Assembly: GCA_030147945.1 (NCBI GenBank)
Contig: JASBUL010000073.1
Location: 1 to 49,289 of the forward strand
Source: Oceanococcus sp.
Lineage (GTDB): Bacteria > Pseudomonadota > Gammaproteobacteria > Nevskiales > Oceanococcaceae
Direction of reading: 5' to 3'
Length of the DNA: 49,289 nucleotides
Shown here: in pieces, positions 1 to 6,858 of the stretch
Position numbering within the stretch: the stretch's first letter is position 1
How the letters are laid out: each line of letters starts with the position of its first letter
The notes under the pieces: generated by a model
The model's input: only the letters and a program-made list of their open reading frames with translations
Told to the model about the DNA's origin: nothing
The model's database searches: none
Position numbers and translations under genes: made by a program

Positions 1-282
1 CTGCCAAGTGAGGTGGCCAGTGAGCGCTTGCGAGCAGGTGACCGGTCGGATGTTGAGTGCGCCATCAGCGACTTGCTGGGACAAGTCAATCGCATGCTTG
101 ATCCGCACGAAGAGCTGGCTTTCGCGGTGGTGGTCAAGGACCCCTGGACGATCGAGAACGGCATGCTTACGCCCACTATGAAGATTAAGCGCAATGTCAT
201 TGAAGAGCATTACGCGTCCAGGATAGAGGGCTGGTACGCGCGCGATGCCAAGGTTATTTTCGAGTCCACCGATGGCCGCTAG
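1..282 (+). CDS. Long-chain acyl-CoA synthetase (AMP-forming), C-terminal end only
   Basis: This is the last ~93 codons of an AMP-dependent acyl-CoA synthetase; the rest lies before the window. The frame is open from base 1 to a TAG at 280-282. The tail has the family's closing pattern: a short segment ending in NGMLTPTMKIKR, whose second lysine-containing stretch normally holds the catalytic lysine, followed by an IEEHY helix. Such enzymes activate free fatty acids to acyl-CoA with ATP. The final codons overlap the phaC start by 11 bases, so the two are almost certainly co-transcribed. That fits acyl-CoA supply for PHA synthesis. Long-chain specificity (FadD15-like) is inferred from the tail only. 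Confidence 0.85.
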   Translation: MPSEVASERLRAGDRSDVECAISDLLGQVNRMLDPHEELAFAVVVKDPWTIENGMLTPTMKIKRNVIEEHYASRIEGWYARDAKVIFESTDGR

Positions 283-1954
283 CGAGCAACTCGCCAGTGA
301 TGGCGCTCAGGCCATACTCGGCCCAAATCCAATCGTGGGTTTGCGCGCCCGTGACGTATTACGCGAGGCGGCTAAAGCCACCGGCCTTGCGCTGCGTCAG
401 CCGCGCCGAACAGGGCGTGTTGCGGGCCAGTTGTTACAGGATTGGTTGGCCGTAGCCCGCGATCAGTCCCAACTGCAGCCCTCGGCGCAGGATCGACGTT
501 TCGCCGATGCCGCGTGGCAACAAAAGCCGGGCTATCGGCGAACGCTACAAGCCTATCTTGCGTGGGTTGAGGCGAGCCATGCCTGGGCGCAACAACAGAA
601 TGAGCTGAGTGAGTTTGGGCGCGCCAGGCTGCAATATGTGATTGACCTGATCAACGATGCGATGGCGCCGTCGAATCTGCCCATCAACCCGTTGGCTATT
701 CGTCGCTTTCAGGAAACTGGCGGTGAGAGCGCCCGGGCCGGACTCAGGAATTTCCTGCGTGATGTGGTCGATAACAACGGCTTGCCTGCGCAAGTCGATA
801 AAAGCAAATTTCGTCTTGGCGAAAATCTTGCTTTGAGCCAAGGCGCGGTCGTGCATCGTAGCGACGTTATGGAGCTGATTCAGTACGTCCCAACGACGCC
901 GACGGTGCACCGGGTGCCATTGCTAATCGTTCCTCCGCAGATCAATAAATTCTATCTGTTCGACTTGTCGCCACAGAAGAGCTTGATTAAGGGGCTCGTC
1001 GATCAAGGTTTCACTGTATTTGCCATGAGCTGGCGAAACCCTACGCGTAAGCACGCGGATTGGGGTTTGGCCGAATACTGCGCGGCGATCGAGATGGCGG
1101 TTTCCGCGATCTGCAACATCTCGCAGCAAAGCAAGGTCAACGTCTTGGGCGCCTGTGCTGGAGGCATTACGCTGGCCGCCTTTGTGGCCGCTCGCCGGGC
1201 GGTCGGTGATGAGCGCATTCAGTCGCTAACACTGGCGGTGAATGTGCTTGATACCACAGCGCTGGGTGATACAGCATTAGGTATGTTCGCCAGCCCACGC
1301 ATCATGCAGGCGGCGCGCCGCCGTTCGCAGCGCAAAGGCGTGCTTGACGGTAAGGAATTGGCAAGTTCGTTTGCCTGGATGCGACCGAATGATCTGATCT
1401 GGAATTACTGGGTTAACAATGTGCTGTTGGGGCACGCGCCTCCGGCGTTCGACATTCTGTACTGGAACTGTGACACCACGCGCTTGCCGGCCAAGCTGCA
1501 TGGCGAATTTATTGACCTGTATTCCAATGCGGGCCTGACTCGCGCCGGTTCGGTGCGCGTGCAGGGTGTGCCGGTCGACCTTGGCAATATCAGCTGCGAC
1601 AACTACCTGGTTGCGGGCGTGACTGATCATATTACGCCGTGGAAGGCGTGTTACCGAAGTACCCAGTTACTGGGCGGCGATAGCACTTTTGTTTTGTCGA
1701 ATTCTGGCCATATCCAAAGCATTCTGAATCCACCGCCGGGTGGTAAGAAGAGTGCGTATTACACTGGCACGGCCGATGGGCAGGACGCTGATGAGTGGTT
1801 TGCCGATGCGCAGCATCACGCCGGGAGCTGGTGGCCGCATTGGCATGCCTGGCTGGCTAAACGTTCTGGGCGTAAGCAGAAAGCCCTGACGGAACTGGGC
1901 AACGGAAATTATCCCGCTCAAGATCCGGCGCCTGGCCGCTACGCATTCGAGTGA
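272..1954 (+). CDS. phaC: Class II poly(3-hydroxyalkanoate) synthase
   Basis: PhaC polymerises (R)-3-hydroxyacyl-CoA into medium-chain polyhydroxyalkanoate at the granule surface. From the ATG at 272 it is 560 residues, the usual class II length. The lipase-like box GACAGG places the nucleophile at C295; D452 (in TDHITPW) and H480 (in SNSGHIQS) complete the triad. This is nearly the same numbering as Pseudomonas PhaC1. The N-terminal RFADAAW segment is also typical. An upstream in-frame ATG at 245 is possible, but it would bury the start deep in the synthetase gene, and 272 gives the expected N-terminus. The gene overlaps its upstream neighbour by 11 bases and phaZ by 4. No second synthase follows, unlike the Pseudomonas phaC1-Z-C2 layout. 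Confidence 0.95.
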   Translation: MAASEQLASDGAQAILGPNPIVGLRARDVLREAAKATGLALRQPRRTGRVAGQLLQDWLAVARDQSQLQPSAQDRRFADAAWQQKPGYRRTLQAYLAWVEASHAWAQQQNELSEFGRARLQYVIDLINDAMAPSNLPINPLAIRRFQETGGESARAGLRNFLRDVVDNNGLPAQVDKSKFRLGENLALSQGAVVHRSDVMELIQYVPTTPTVHRVPLLIVPPQINKFYLFDLSPQKSLIKGLVDQGFTVFAMSWRNPTRKHADWGLAEYCAAIEMAVSAICNISQQSKVNVLGACAGGITLAAFVAARRAVGDERIQSLTLAVNVLDTTALGDTALGMFASPRIMQAARRRSQRKGVLDGKELASSFAWMRPNDLIWNYWVNNVLLGHAPPAFDILYWNCDTTRLPAKLHGEFIDLYSNAGLTRAGSVRVQGVPVDLGNISCDNYLVAGVTDHITPWKACYRSTQLLGGDSTFVLSNSGHIQSILNPPPGGKKSAYYTGTADGQDADEWFADAQHHAGSWWPHWHAWLAKRSGRKQKALTELGNGNYPAQDPAPGRYAFE

Positions 1955-2859
1955 CAAATAATCTACGAGGTTTGTCCAGTCGCCAAACCTGGCTGGCAGA
2001 TATGCGTGAACGAGCCGGCCTTGAAACACGGGAGGGTAGCTTTGATGGTGTGTATCTGCGCTTTGGGCATCGCCCAGGGCCGGGACGTCCGTTGCTGTTG
2101 TGCAACGGGATTGGCGCCAATCTGGAATTGGCCTTGCCGTTGCTACAGGCCTTGGGTCGACGCCCTGTCATCATCGTTGATGTACCTGGCACAGGCGGGT
2201 CTCCCAGCACCTTTTTGCGCCCTCATTTCAAGGTCTACGCCCGCCTGCTGGTGAGTGTTGTTGATCATTTGGGCTACGGCGGACAGTTTGATCTGGCAGG
2301 CGTGTCATGGGGCGGAGGGTTAGCCCAGCAAATCGCGTTTTCGCAGAGCGCGCGAGTAAGCCATCTCGTGCTGATGGCAACAAGTCCGGGTGTCGTCATG
2401 ATGCCGGGGCAACTCAATGCCTTGTGGCGAATGGCTACACCACAGCGGTACCTGTCGCGGCGCTATATGGCGCGTCACGCTGGCACCTTGTATGGCGGCG
2501 CGATGCGACAGCGTGGTGAGCTGATGCGACAACATGCTCGCCTCACACAGGCGCCAAGCGTACTTGGCTATACACAGCAGCTGGCCTGTATCGCCCAATT
2601 CAGCAGTCTGCCGTGGTTGCATCGGATTGCCTGCCCCAGTCTCATCCTCAGTGGTGATGACGACCCGTTAATTCATCCGCTTAACGCCAGACTGATGGGG
2701 CATTTGATTCCGAATTCTCAGACAAGAATTCTTCCCGGTGCAGGCCATTTGTTTATGGTCATGCAGCCGCGCCGTACAGCCGCTCTGATTGATGACTTCT
2801 TGAGTGCTGCAAGGCCTGAGCGTAGTACGCCGACAATAAACAATGTGCGAGGTGAGTGA
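1951..2859 (+). CDS. phaZ: Intracellular PHA depolymerase (alpha/beta hydrolase)
   Basis: This 302-residue alpha/beta hydrolase matches the intracellular medium-chain PHA depolymerase of pseudomonads. It releases hydroxyacids from granules when carbon runs short. Visible features are the CNGIGANLEL segment near residue 55, the nucleophile elbow GVSWGG with S119, the acid in GDDDPL (D237/D238) and H266 in GAGHLF. It starts with GTG at 1951, inside the last codons of phaC (GTGA overlap), so translation is probably coupled. It is followed after 2 bases by tatA. An adjacent synthase and depolymerase allow a dynamic polymer cycle. Confidence is high from motif order and context. Confidence 0.93.
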   Translation: MTNNLRGLSSRQTWLADMRERAGLETREGSFDGVYLRFGHRPGPGRPLLLCNGIGANLELALPLLQALGRRPVIIVDVPGTGGSPSTFLRPHFKVYARLLVSVVDHLGYGGQFDLAGVSWGGGLAQQIAFSQSARVSHLVLMATSPGVVMMPGQLNALWRMATPQRYLSRRYMARHAGTLYGGAMRQRGELMRQHARLTQAPSVLGYTQQLACIAQFSSLPWLHRIACPSLILSGDDDPLIHPLNARLMGHLIPNSQTRILPGAGHLFMVMQPRRTAALIDDFLSAARPERSTPTINNVRGE

Positions 2860-2861
2860 GT

Positions 2862-3032
2862 ATGGGACTGAGTGGAGTTGGAGGCTGGCAGTTGCTGGTC
2901 GTGTTGCTGATCGTGCTTGTCTTGTTTGGCGGAAAGAGACTGCGAAAGAGCGGAGCCGATTTGGGGGGAGCCTTACGTGATTTCAAGCGTGCGGTGAGCG
3001 CAGATCGCAATATGCCGGATTCGAGCGAATGA
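2862..3032 (+). CDS. tatA: Small TatA-type twin-arginine translocase subunit
   Basis: This 56-residue gene starts at the ATG at 2862, two bases after the phaZ stop. The protein has the TatA plan: a short periplasmic N-terminus, one membrane helix (about residues 9-22), the FGGKRL hinge, an amphipathic helix (SGADLGGALRDFKRAV) and a short acidic tail. TatA forms the pore of the Tat pathway for folded proteins. No tatB or tatC follows; the next gene is a TetR regulator 196 bases on. It may be an extra TatA supplying a TatBC complex encoded elsewhere, or a membrane-bending TatA-like protein tied to PHA granules. The latter is speculation. The family call is firm from the hinge and helix pattern. 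Confidence 0.88.
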   Translation: MGLSGVGGWQLLVVLLIVLVLFGGKRLRKSGADLGGALRDFKRAVSADRNMPDSSE

Positions 3033-3228
3033 CCAAACATTATCGACGTGTGCCGCAACGTCCAGTTGTTCGCTGTCCCACACATTGGCGTGCTTAATGC
3101 TGATCGGATTTCTCCGAAGTGCGTCGCATGCCCATCGGCGAATGAGTCGCTCGTAAGAGCGTTCAAGATTAGACGCTTGTGTCTCAACCCGGCATGATTC
3201 GACGGCCAGTCGCCCATACTATGATTCC

Positions 3229-3855
3229 ATGACGGTCACCGGAACTCGCCCCAGAGCGCCACACCTTGGCCCCGAACGCCGCCGGCCTCTCCTCCTTGAT
3301 GCCGCCCGCAGTGTCGCCATTCGTGAAGGCATCGGCGCTGTGACGGTGGGCGCTGTGGCGAAGGAGTCCGGTATCGCGCGCTCGGTGCTATACCGTTGCT
3401 TCAGCGACCGGGTTGAGATGGTAGAGGAGCTTCTCGATCGTGAAATGAAGATCGTGGTCGACGCCGTACTGGTTGCTCTGCGATCTTCCGGTGGCTTCGA
3501 TGGACCGGAAGAGGCCTTTCGATCCGGTTTTCGTGCGCTGCTCACCACCGTCGATGCCCACCCGGACTCATTCCGTTTCCTGGTGACCAGTGAGCCGGAC
3601 GTGGCCCTCTCGAAACGCTTCAGCCAAGCGCGCGCTCAAGTCAGCGACGCAGCAACAACATGGATGCAGCCTGCCATTGTGCGCTGGTGGAACACGGACC
3701 AGCTTGATCACAAACTGCCTCTGTTGATCGAATTTTTCATGGTGGGTTGCGAGACTGCAATTCGCAAACATCTTGATGGCAGCACGGGCTGGTCTGGGCA
3801 GCAAATCGCAGATTTCACGGCTGCTGCCTACTGCCGTGTTTTCGCTGGGGCTTGA
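3229..3855 (+). CDS. TetR/AcrR-family transcriptional regulator
   Basis: This 208-residue regulator has an N-terminal TetR helix-turn-helix at about residues 20-65. Its recognition part reads VAKESGIARSVLYRCFSDR, and a ligand-binding helical domain follows. The start is the ATG at 3229. It lies 153 bases before the MpaB-type oxygenase on the same strand, and an inverted repeat (3926-3942) sits between them. The same heptamer occurs once upstream of this gene (3180-3186). It is therefore the best candidate to repress both genes. The effector cannot be told from sequence; TetR genes beside MpaB proteins are usually assumed to sense a lipid or hydrophobic molecule. Confidence 0.88.
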   Translation: MTVTGTRPRAPHLGPERRRPLLLDAARSVAIREGIGAVTVGAVAKESGIARSVLYRCFSDRVEMVEELLDREMKIVVDAVLVALRSSGGFDGPEEAFRSGFRALLTTVDAHPDSFRFLVTSEPDVALSKRFSQARAQVSDAATTWMQPAIVRWWNTDQLDHKLPLLIEFFMVGCETAIRKHLDGSTGWSGQQIADFTAAAYCRVFAGA

Positions 3856-3925
3856 TCTGCCCGCATATTTCAGTGCTTTGGGTTGTGTCTGCCCGAATAT
3901 CTTGATTCAATCATTGCGACATAAT

Positions 3926-3942
3926 TGTCTCAATATGAGACA
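3926..3942. promoter_or_regulatory. Candidate TetR operator upstream of the MpaB gene
   Basis: The sequence holds a perfect 7-bp inverted repeat with a 3-bp spacer: TGTCTCA, ATA, TGAGACA. It ends 66 bases before the chosen start of the oxygenase. A single TGTCTCA heptamer is also present at 3180-3186, 42 bases before the tetR start. Size and symmetry suit a TetR dimer. The link to this particular TetR is inferred from position. Confidence 0.5.
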
Positions 3943-4008
3943 CTGATGTCCTAACACGGCTACACCTTGATCTGGTTAATCCCAAATGAGATTGAACGGA
4001 GCGCGTTG

Positions 4009-5067
4009 ATGACCCAGAAGAGCACGAAATATACCCCTCATGCCGACTACGGCTTCTTCGCGCCCGATTCGGTGACGCGACGTGTATGGAGCTATCCCAC
4101 AACCGTCTTGGTCGGCATCGTTCGTGCCACGGTCATTGAGGAGCTTGACCCCAACTTGATCGCGGCTGTTGATGCCACGGGCGCAAACTATGATCGCCTT
4201 GCAACGCGATATGCCCGGACCGTCCAGTACTTCGCATCGGTGGCTTTTGCCGATGCACAGACGGTTCTCAAGATGGCCGATGTCCTGGTCCGAGTGCACG
4301 CCAAGGCAATAGGTATAGAACCGGTAGGTGGGGGGCGCTATGACGCGAACGACCCAGACTCGCAGTTGTGGATTCTGATTACGGGTTGGCATTCGGTTCT
4401 GAAGAGTTATGAAATGTTTGGTCCCGGCCCTCTAAGCAAAGAAGATGAGGATCGGTACTGGTTCGAATGCGCCGTTGCCGCTGAAATGCAGACGATTGAT
4501 CCTGCTACCGTTCCTCGAAGTCGTGAAGAAGTGCGTGCCTTTTTCGAGATGTGGCGGCCCAAATTGGCTGCGTCCGAAGCGGCACAGAAGATGATGCATC
4601 ATCTGATCAACGGGGCCTCGGAAGTGGTGCCGGACAAGGGAATCCTTCGGCTTTCTTCCCCCATCACCAACGCGGTCATTCGGTCCGCAGTGATTGCGAC
4701 GCTGCCTCAACACATGCGCGACATGGGCAATCTGAACCAGTCGCCCGCGACCGAGAAGGCGGCCATCATTGTGATGAAATCCGCAATGCGGATTCTCGCA
4801 AAGAGCATTCGCATGCAGCGCGAACTGTTGAAAGTGCTTGCCCCCAAAACTCTAAGCGTTATAGAGCCCCACTGGCGCGGATTAGAACCGTCCAATCCTC
4901 GTGTTTACACACCGGCTGAAGCCCGAAAAGAGTTCGGATTCGTGAGACCTCGTGATGCGCATCTCGAATTTAGGGCCAAACAGCGTGATCGCGTTTTTGG
5001 CGATGGCCTCGCTCCGGTCGAAGACGGCATCCTCGATTCACAGGAGCTCCTCGGCAAGATTGCATAG
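4009..5067 (+). CDS. MpaB/Lcp-family (DUF2236) oxygenase
   Basis: This 352-residue protein belongs to the MpaB/latex-clearing-protein catalytic family, heme-type oxygenases that cleave isoprenoid or other hydrophobic chains. Family marks are the N-terminal GFFAPDSVTRRV segment, the arginine-rich helix near residues 67-75, H97 in VRVHAKAIG and H128 in GWHSVLKSYEMFG. One of these histidines is expected to ligate heme. The ATG at 4009 is chosen because an ACGGAG ribosome-binding site lies just before it; a TTG at 3967 would add 14 residues without such support. No signal peptide is evident, so it is probably cytoplasmic or membrane-associated. The substrate is unknown. A TetR gene and operator-like repeat lie upstream. 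Confidence 0.82.
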   Translation: MTQKSTKYTPHADYGFFAPDSVTRRVWSYPTTVLVGIVRATVIEELDPNLIAAVDATGANYDRLATRYARTVQYFASVAFADAQTVLKMADVLVRVHAKAIGIEPVGGGRYDANDPDSQLWILITGWHSVLKSYEMFGPGPLSKEDEDRYWFECAVAAEMQTIDPATVPRSREEVRAFFEMWRPKLAASEAAQKMMHHLINGASEVVPDKGILRLSSPITNAVIRSAVIATLPQHMRDMGNLNQSPATEKAAIIVMKSAMRILAKSIRMQRELLKVLAPKTLSVIEPHWRGLEPSNPRVYTPAEARKEFGFVRPRDAHLEFRAKQRDRVFGDGLAPVEDGILDSQELLGKIA

Positions 5068-5339
5068 CGTCTGTGTGAACTCTGTGGGCGTCTTGAAGCT
5101 GTCAGCGCGCTCTCTGAGTCAGCATGGGTCGACAGTGAGCTACTTTGCTTTGAAAAGTCTGCTTTCAAGATCGCGCCTACTGCACTGTTCTTTTGCGCGG
5201 GCGCATCTATCATAAAACGTGTACGAATTCGTGCCGAGAAAAAGCCAAAAGAGGCCAAATTAGGCCATTTTTAAGCCGATCGGTATGCAAAGAAGCCTGT
5301 AGAACCTCGCCTTTTTGCGCAAATTCTGATAACCCGCTA
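5068..5339. other. Gene-free stretch before the tRNA fragment
   Basis: I see no convincing gene here. It includes a weak hairpin (GGCC, AAATTA, GGCC followed by ATTTTT, about 5247-5272) that could end the oxygenase transcript. The part just before the tRNA fragment is more AT-rich than its surroundings. If the tRNA half is an att scar, this would be the terminal DNA of an integrated element. Confidence 0.4.
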
Positions 5340-5388
5340 ACGGACTCTGACTCCGTCAGCGGGGGTTCGAATCCCTCACCCCCAGCCA
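5340..5388 (+). other. 3' half of a tRNA-Gln(CTG), candidate integration scar (att)
   Basis: The 49 bases fold as the 3' half of a tRNA: a 5-bp anticodon stem (5340-5344 with 5352-5356), a 7-base loop CTCTGAC with anticodon CTG, a 4-base variable region, a T stem-loop (5361-5377), an acceptor strand ACCCCCA, discriminator G73 and CCA (5386-5388). A72 and G73 are glutamine-tRNA traits. The matching 5' acceptor strand TGGGGGT and a D-arm are absent upstream, so this cannot be a working tRNA. A terminator follows at 5425. Elements that integrate at the anticodon loop leave exactly such a half, so an attachment-site remnant is the simplest reading. No intact copy lies in bases 1-5339. Confidence 0.7.
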
Positions 5389-5424
5389 TAAAAAGCCGCG
5401 TAATTCCAAACAGTTACGTGCATC

Positions 5425-5451
5425 AAAAAGCCCGCCTTGAGCGGGCTTTTT
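5425..5451 (+). terminator. Rho-independent terminator after the tRNA fragment
   Basis: Stem AAAAAGCCCGC (5425-5435) pairs with GCGGGCTTTTT (5441-5451) around a CTTGA loop. It sits 37 bases past the CCA end, where a tRNA terminator is expected. The A/T flanks make it work in both directions, so it could also end transcripts from the minus-strand gene at 5508-6131. Confidence 0.85.
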
Positions 5452-5507
5452 CGTTGGCTCCGGTATGCGGCTGCTGCGAGATCAGATCAATGAGTTGATC
5501 GACGCGC

Positions 5508-6131
5508 TCATGTTGTTTGATGAACAGTCTCGTTCAGCAAGCCGAGCAAGCGCTGGGAGTGGGCTGTGGGAATTCTCAATGCCCACAGAGATGCCTTAGC
5601 GCGATCGTTCAGGCTGTCGGCCTGGTAGGTGATCAGCAGTCCGGGGCCGGTGTATCCGGGCACGCTACAGGTGGAAACCGGAATGGCATCACCCGGATGT
5701 CTGAGCGCAAGAAAGGTATGCCAGAAGCCTGGTGCTTTCGCGCCTGCGGCCGATTCTGCCTTTGTCGCGTCAGCGCCTGACCGAGGGGCTGGTGGGTCCT
5801 CGAAACGAATTTCCACCGCCTCGGTAACCTGCGCAATCGGCACATAGGTTTTTCCACGACTTTTGGGGCTTGTGACGACGAGTGTGGCGGCAGTCCTGCC
5901 ATCCCACTGCAGCATGTCGATGATTTTTATCCGAACAGTTTGTGTCAGGCGCAAAGCAAGCGCGAAAAAGCACCAGGCCGGGAGCCATATTTGCACGAAT
6001 ACAGGCCAGTAACTCGCGGCGCTCGGCGTACTCATCCACGTCAGCATAAAGGCCACGCACAGACTGCTTGCGCATGAGTACGTGAGTATGCGGGCCGTAG
6101 GTGCGGCGATGGATTCACTGTAGTGCTGCAA
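5508..6131 (-). CDS. Hypothetical membrane protein, two predicted helices
   Basis: I do not recognise this 207-residue protein. It starts with TTG at 6131. Two hydrophobic segments lie near residues 14-33 and 42-62, followed by a soluble part of about 140 residues that carries an alanine-rich acidic stretch and ends without obvious motifs. The layout suggests a small inner-membrane protein with a cytoplasmic PH-like or sensor part; that is only a guess from hydropathy. It is followed by the bidirectional hairpin at 5425-5451. A lipoprotein gene lies 121 bases upstream on the same strand. The start is uncertain because of the TTG and a poor ribosome-binding site. Confidence 0.55.
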   Translation of the reverse strand: MQHYSESIAAPTARILTYSCASSLCVAFMLTWMSTPSAASYWPVFVQIWLPAWCFFALALRLTQTVRIKIIDMLQWDGRTAATLVVTSPKSRGKTYVPIAQVTEAVEIRFEDPPAPRSGADATKAESAAGAKAPGFWHTFLALRHPGDAIPVSTCSVPGYTGPGLLITYQADSLNDRAKASLWALRIPTAHSQRLLGLLNETVHQTT

Positions 6132-6252
6132 AGCCTTCTCGTGCTGACGCTGTAAACACCAAGCCTACTCGATTGTTTGCCGATGCCGGGACTGTCACGG
6201 CCCGGCAGAGCTGCCGACCTGCACGCGCGTCATCATGGTCGCGGCGTGGGCC

Positions 6253-6765
6253 TCAGCGATACTGTGCGATCACATGCGCAGCATAGGCTTGGGCAAACTC
6301 ATCCAGTCGCGGGGCGCCTTTGCTGGAGGTCATTTCGACCAGCGTTGGTCCGATGCGAAAAGCCGCCATGCGGGGTTCGCTGTAAAACGATTCATCACCC
6401 AGTCCCAGCGAACGGCTCGCGGACAAGGTGTCGGCTGGAAAGCGCTTGTCCCAGCCGCGCTCACAGGCCTGCGGATCGGTATACACATTGATGCGCACCT
6501 TGTAGGCCTGTCCGGCCTCGCGCCAGTATTTGAAATACGCTGAACTGCTGATGCCCTGGGCATTGAGCACCTGCATGTCTTGCTCCGATTGTGCCCCAAG
6601 GCCACGGTCATCAGGTACCAGCACAGACTTGTGCTCGATCTTTTGAACCTCGAACGAGGCCGGTGCCGGCATCAACATTGCAAGCACGTCGGGCTGTGGC
6701 GAGTTTTCGCACGCCGCCACAAGGAACCCGACGAGCAGGCTAAACGTGTAGAAGAACTTGTTCAT
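6253..6765 (-). CDS. Small hypothetical lipoprotein
   Basis: This 170-residue protein begins MNKFFYTF and has a lipoprotein signal peptide with lipobox LVAAC, so C19 would be lipidated. E20 follows at +2. The rest is a compact soluble domain of unknown family with no motif I recognise. The start at 6765 is chosen because it gives a clean signal peptide; a longer frame reaches 6882 but would place 39 charged residues before it and run into the divergent gene's upstream region. It is transcribed away from the large secreted protein starting at 6859 and shares a 93-base intergenic region with it. Confidence 0.65.
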   Translation of the reverse strand: MNKFFYTFSLLVGFLVAACENSPQPDVLAMLMPAPASFEVQKIEHKSVLVPDDRGLGAQSEQDMQVLNAQGISSSAYFKYWREAGQAYKVRINVYTDPQACERGWDKRFPADTLSASRSLGLGDESFYSEPRMAAFRIGPTLVEMTSSKGAPRLDEFAQAYAAHVIAQYR

Positions 6766-6858
6766 CCGAATTTCCCGGTTGTGGTCCCGTAAGGAGTGAC
6801 GGGGCCGCTGTACGAAATCTAGGGGCGGGATTGCCTCGCAACACATCTGGAGAACCCT

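Noticed and set aside
3148..3161. A small hairpin CGCTC-GTAA-GAGCG as terminator of the PHA operon
   Set aside because: The stem is only 5 bp and no T run follows.
5314..5388. A complete tRNA-Gln gene
   Set aside because: No TGGGGGT acceptor strand or D-arm precedes the anticodon stem, so only the 3' half is present.
5193..5498. A 101-codon plus-strand open frame across the tRNA fragment
   Set aside because: It runs through the tRNA half and its terminator and has no protein-like pattern.
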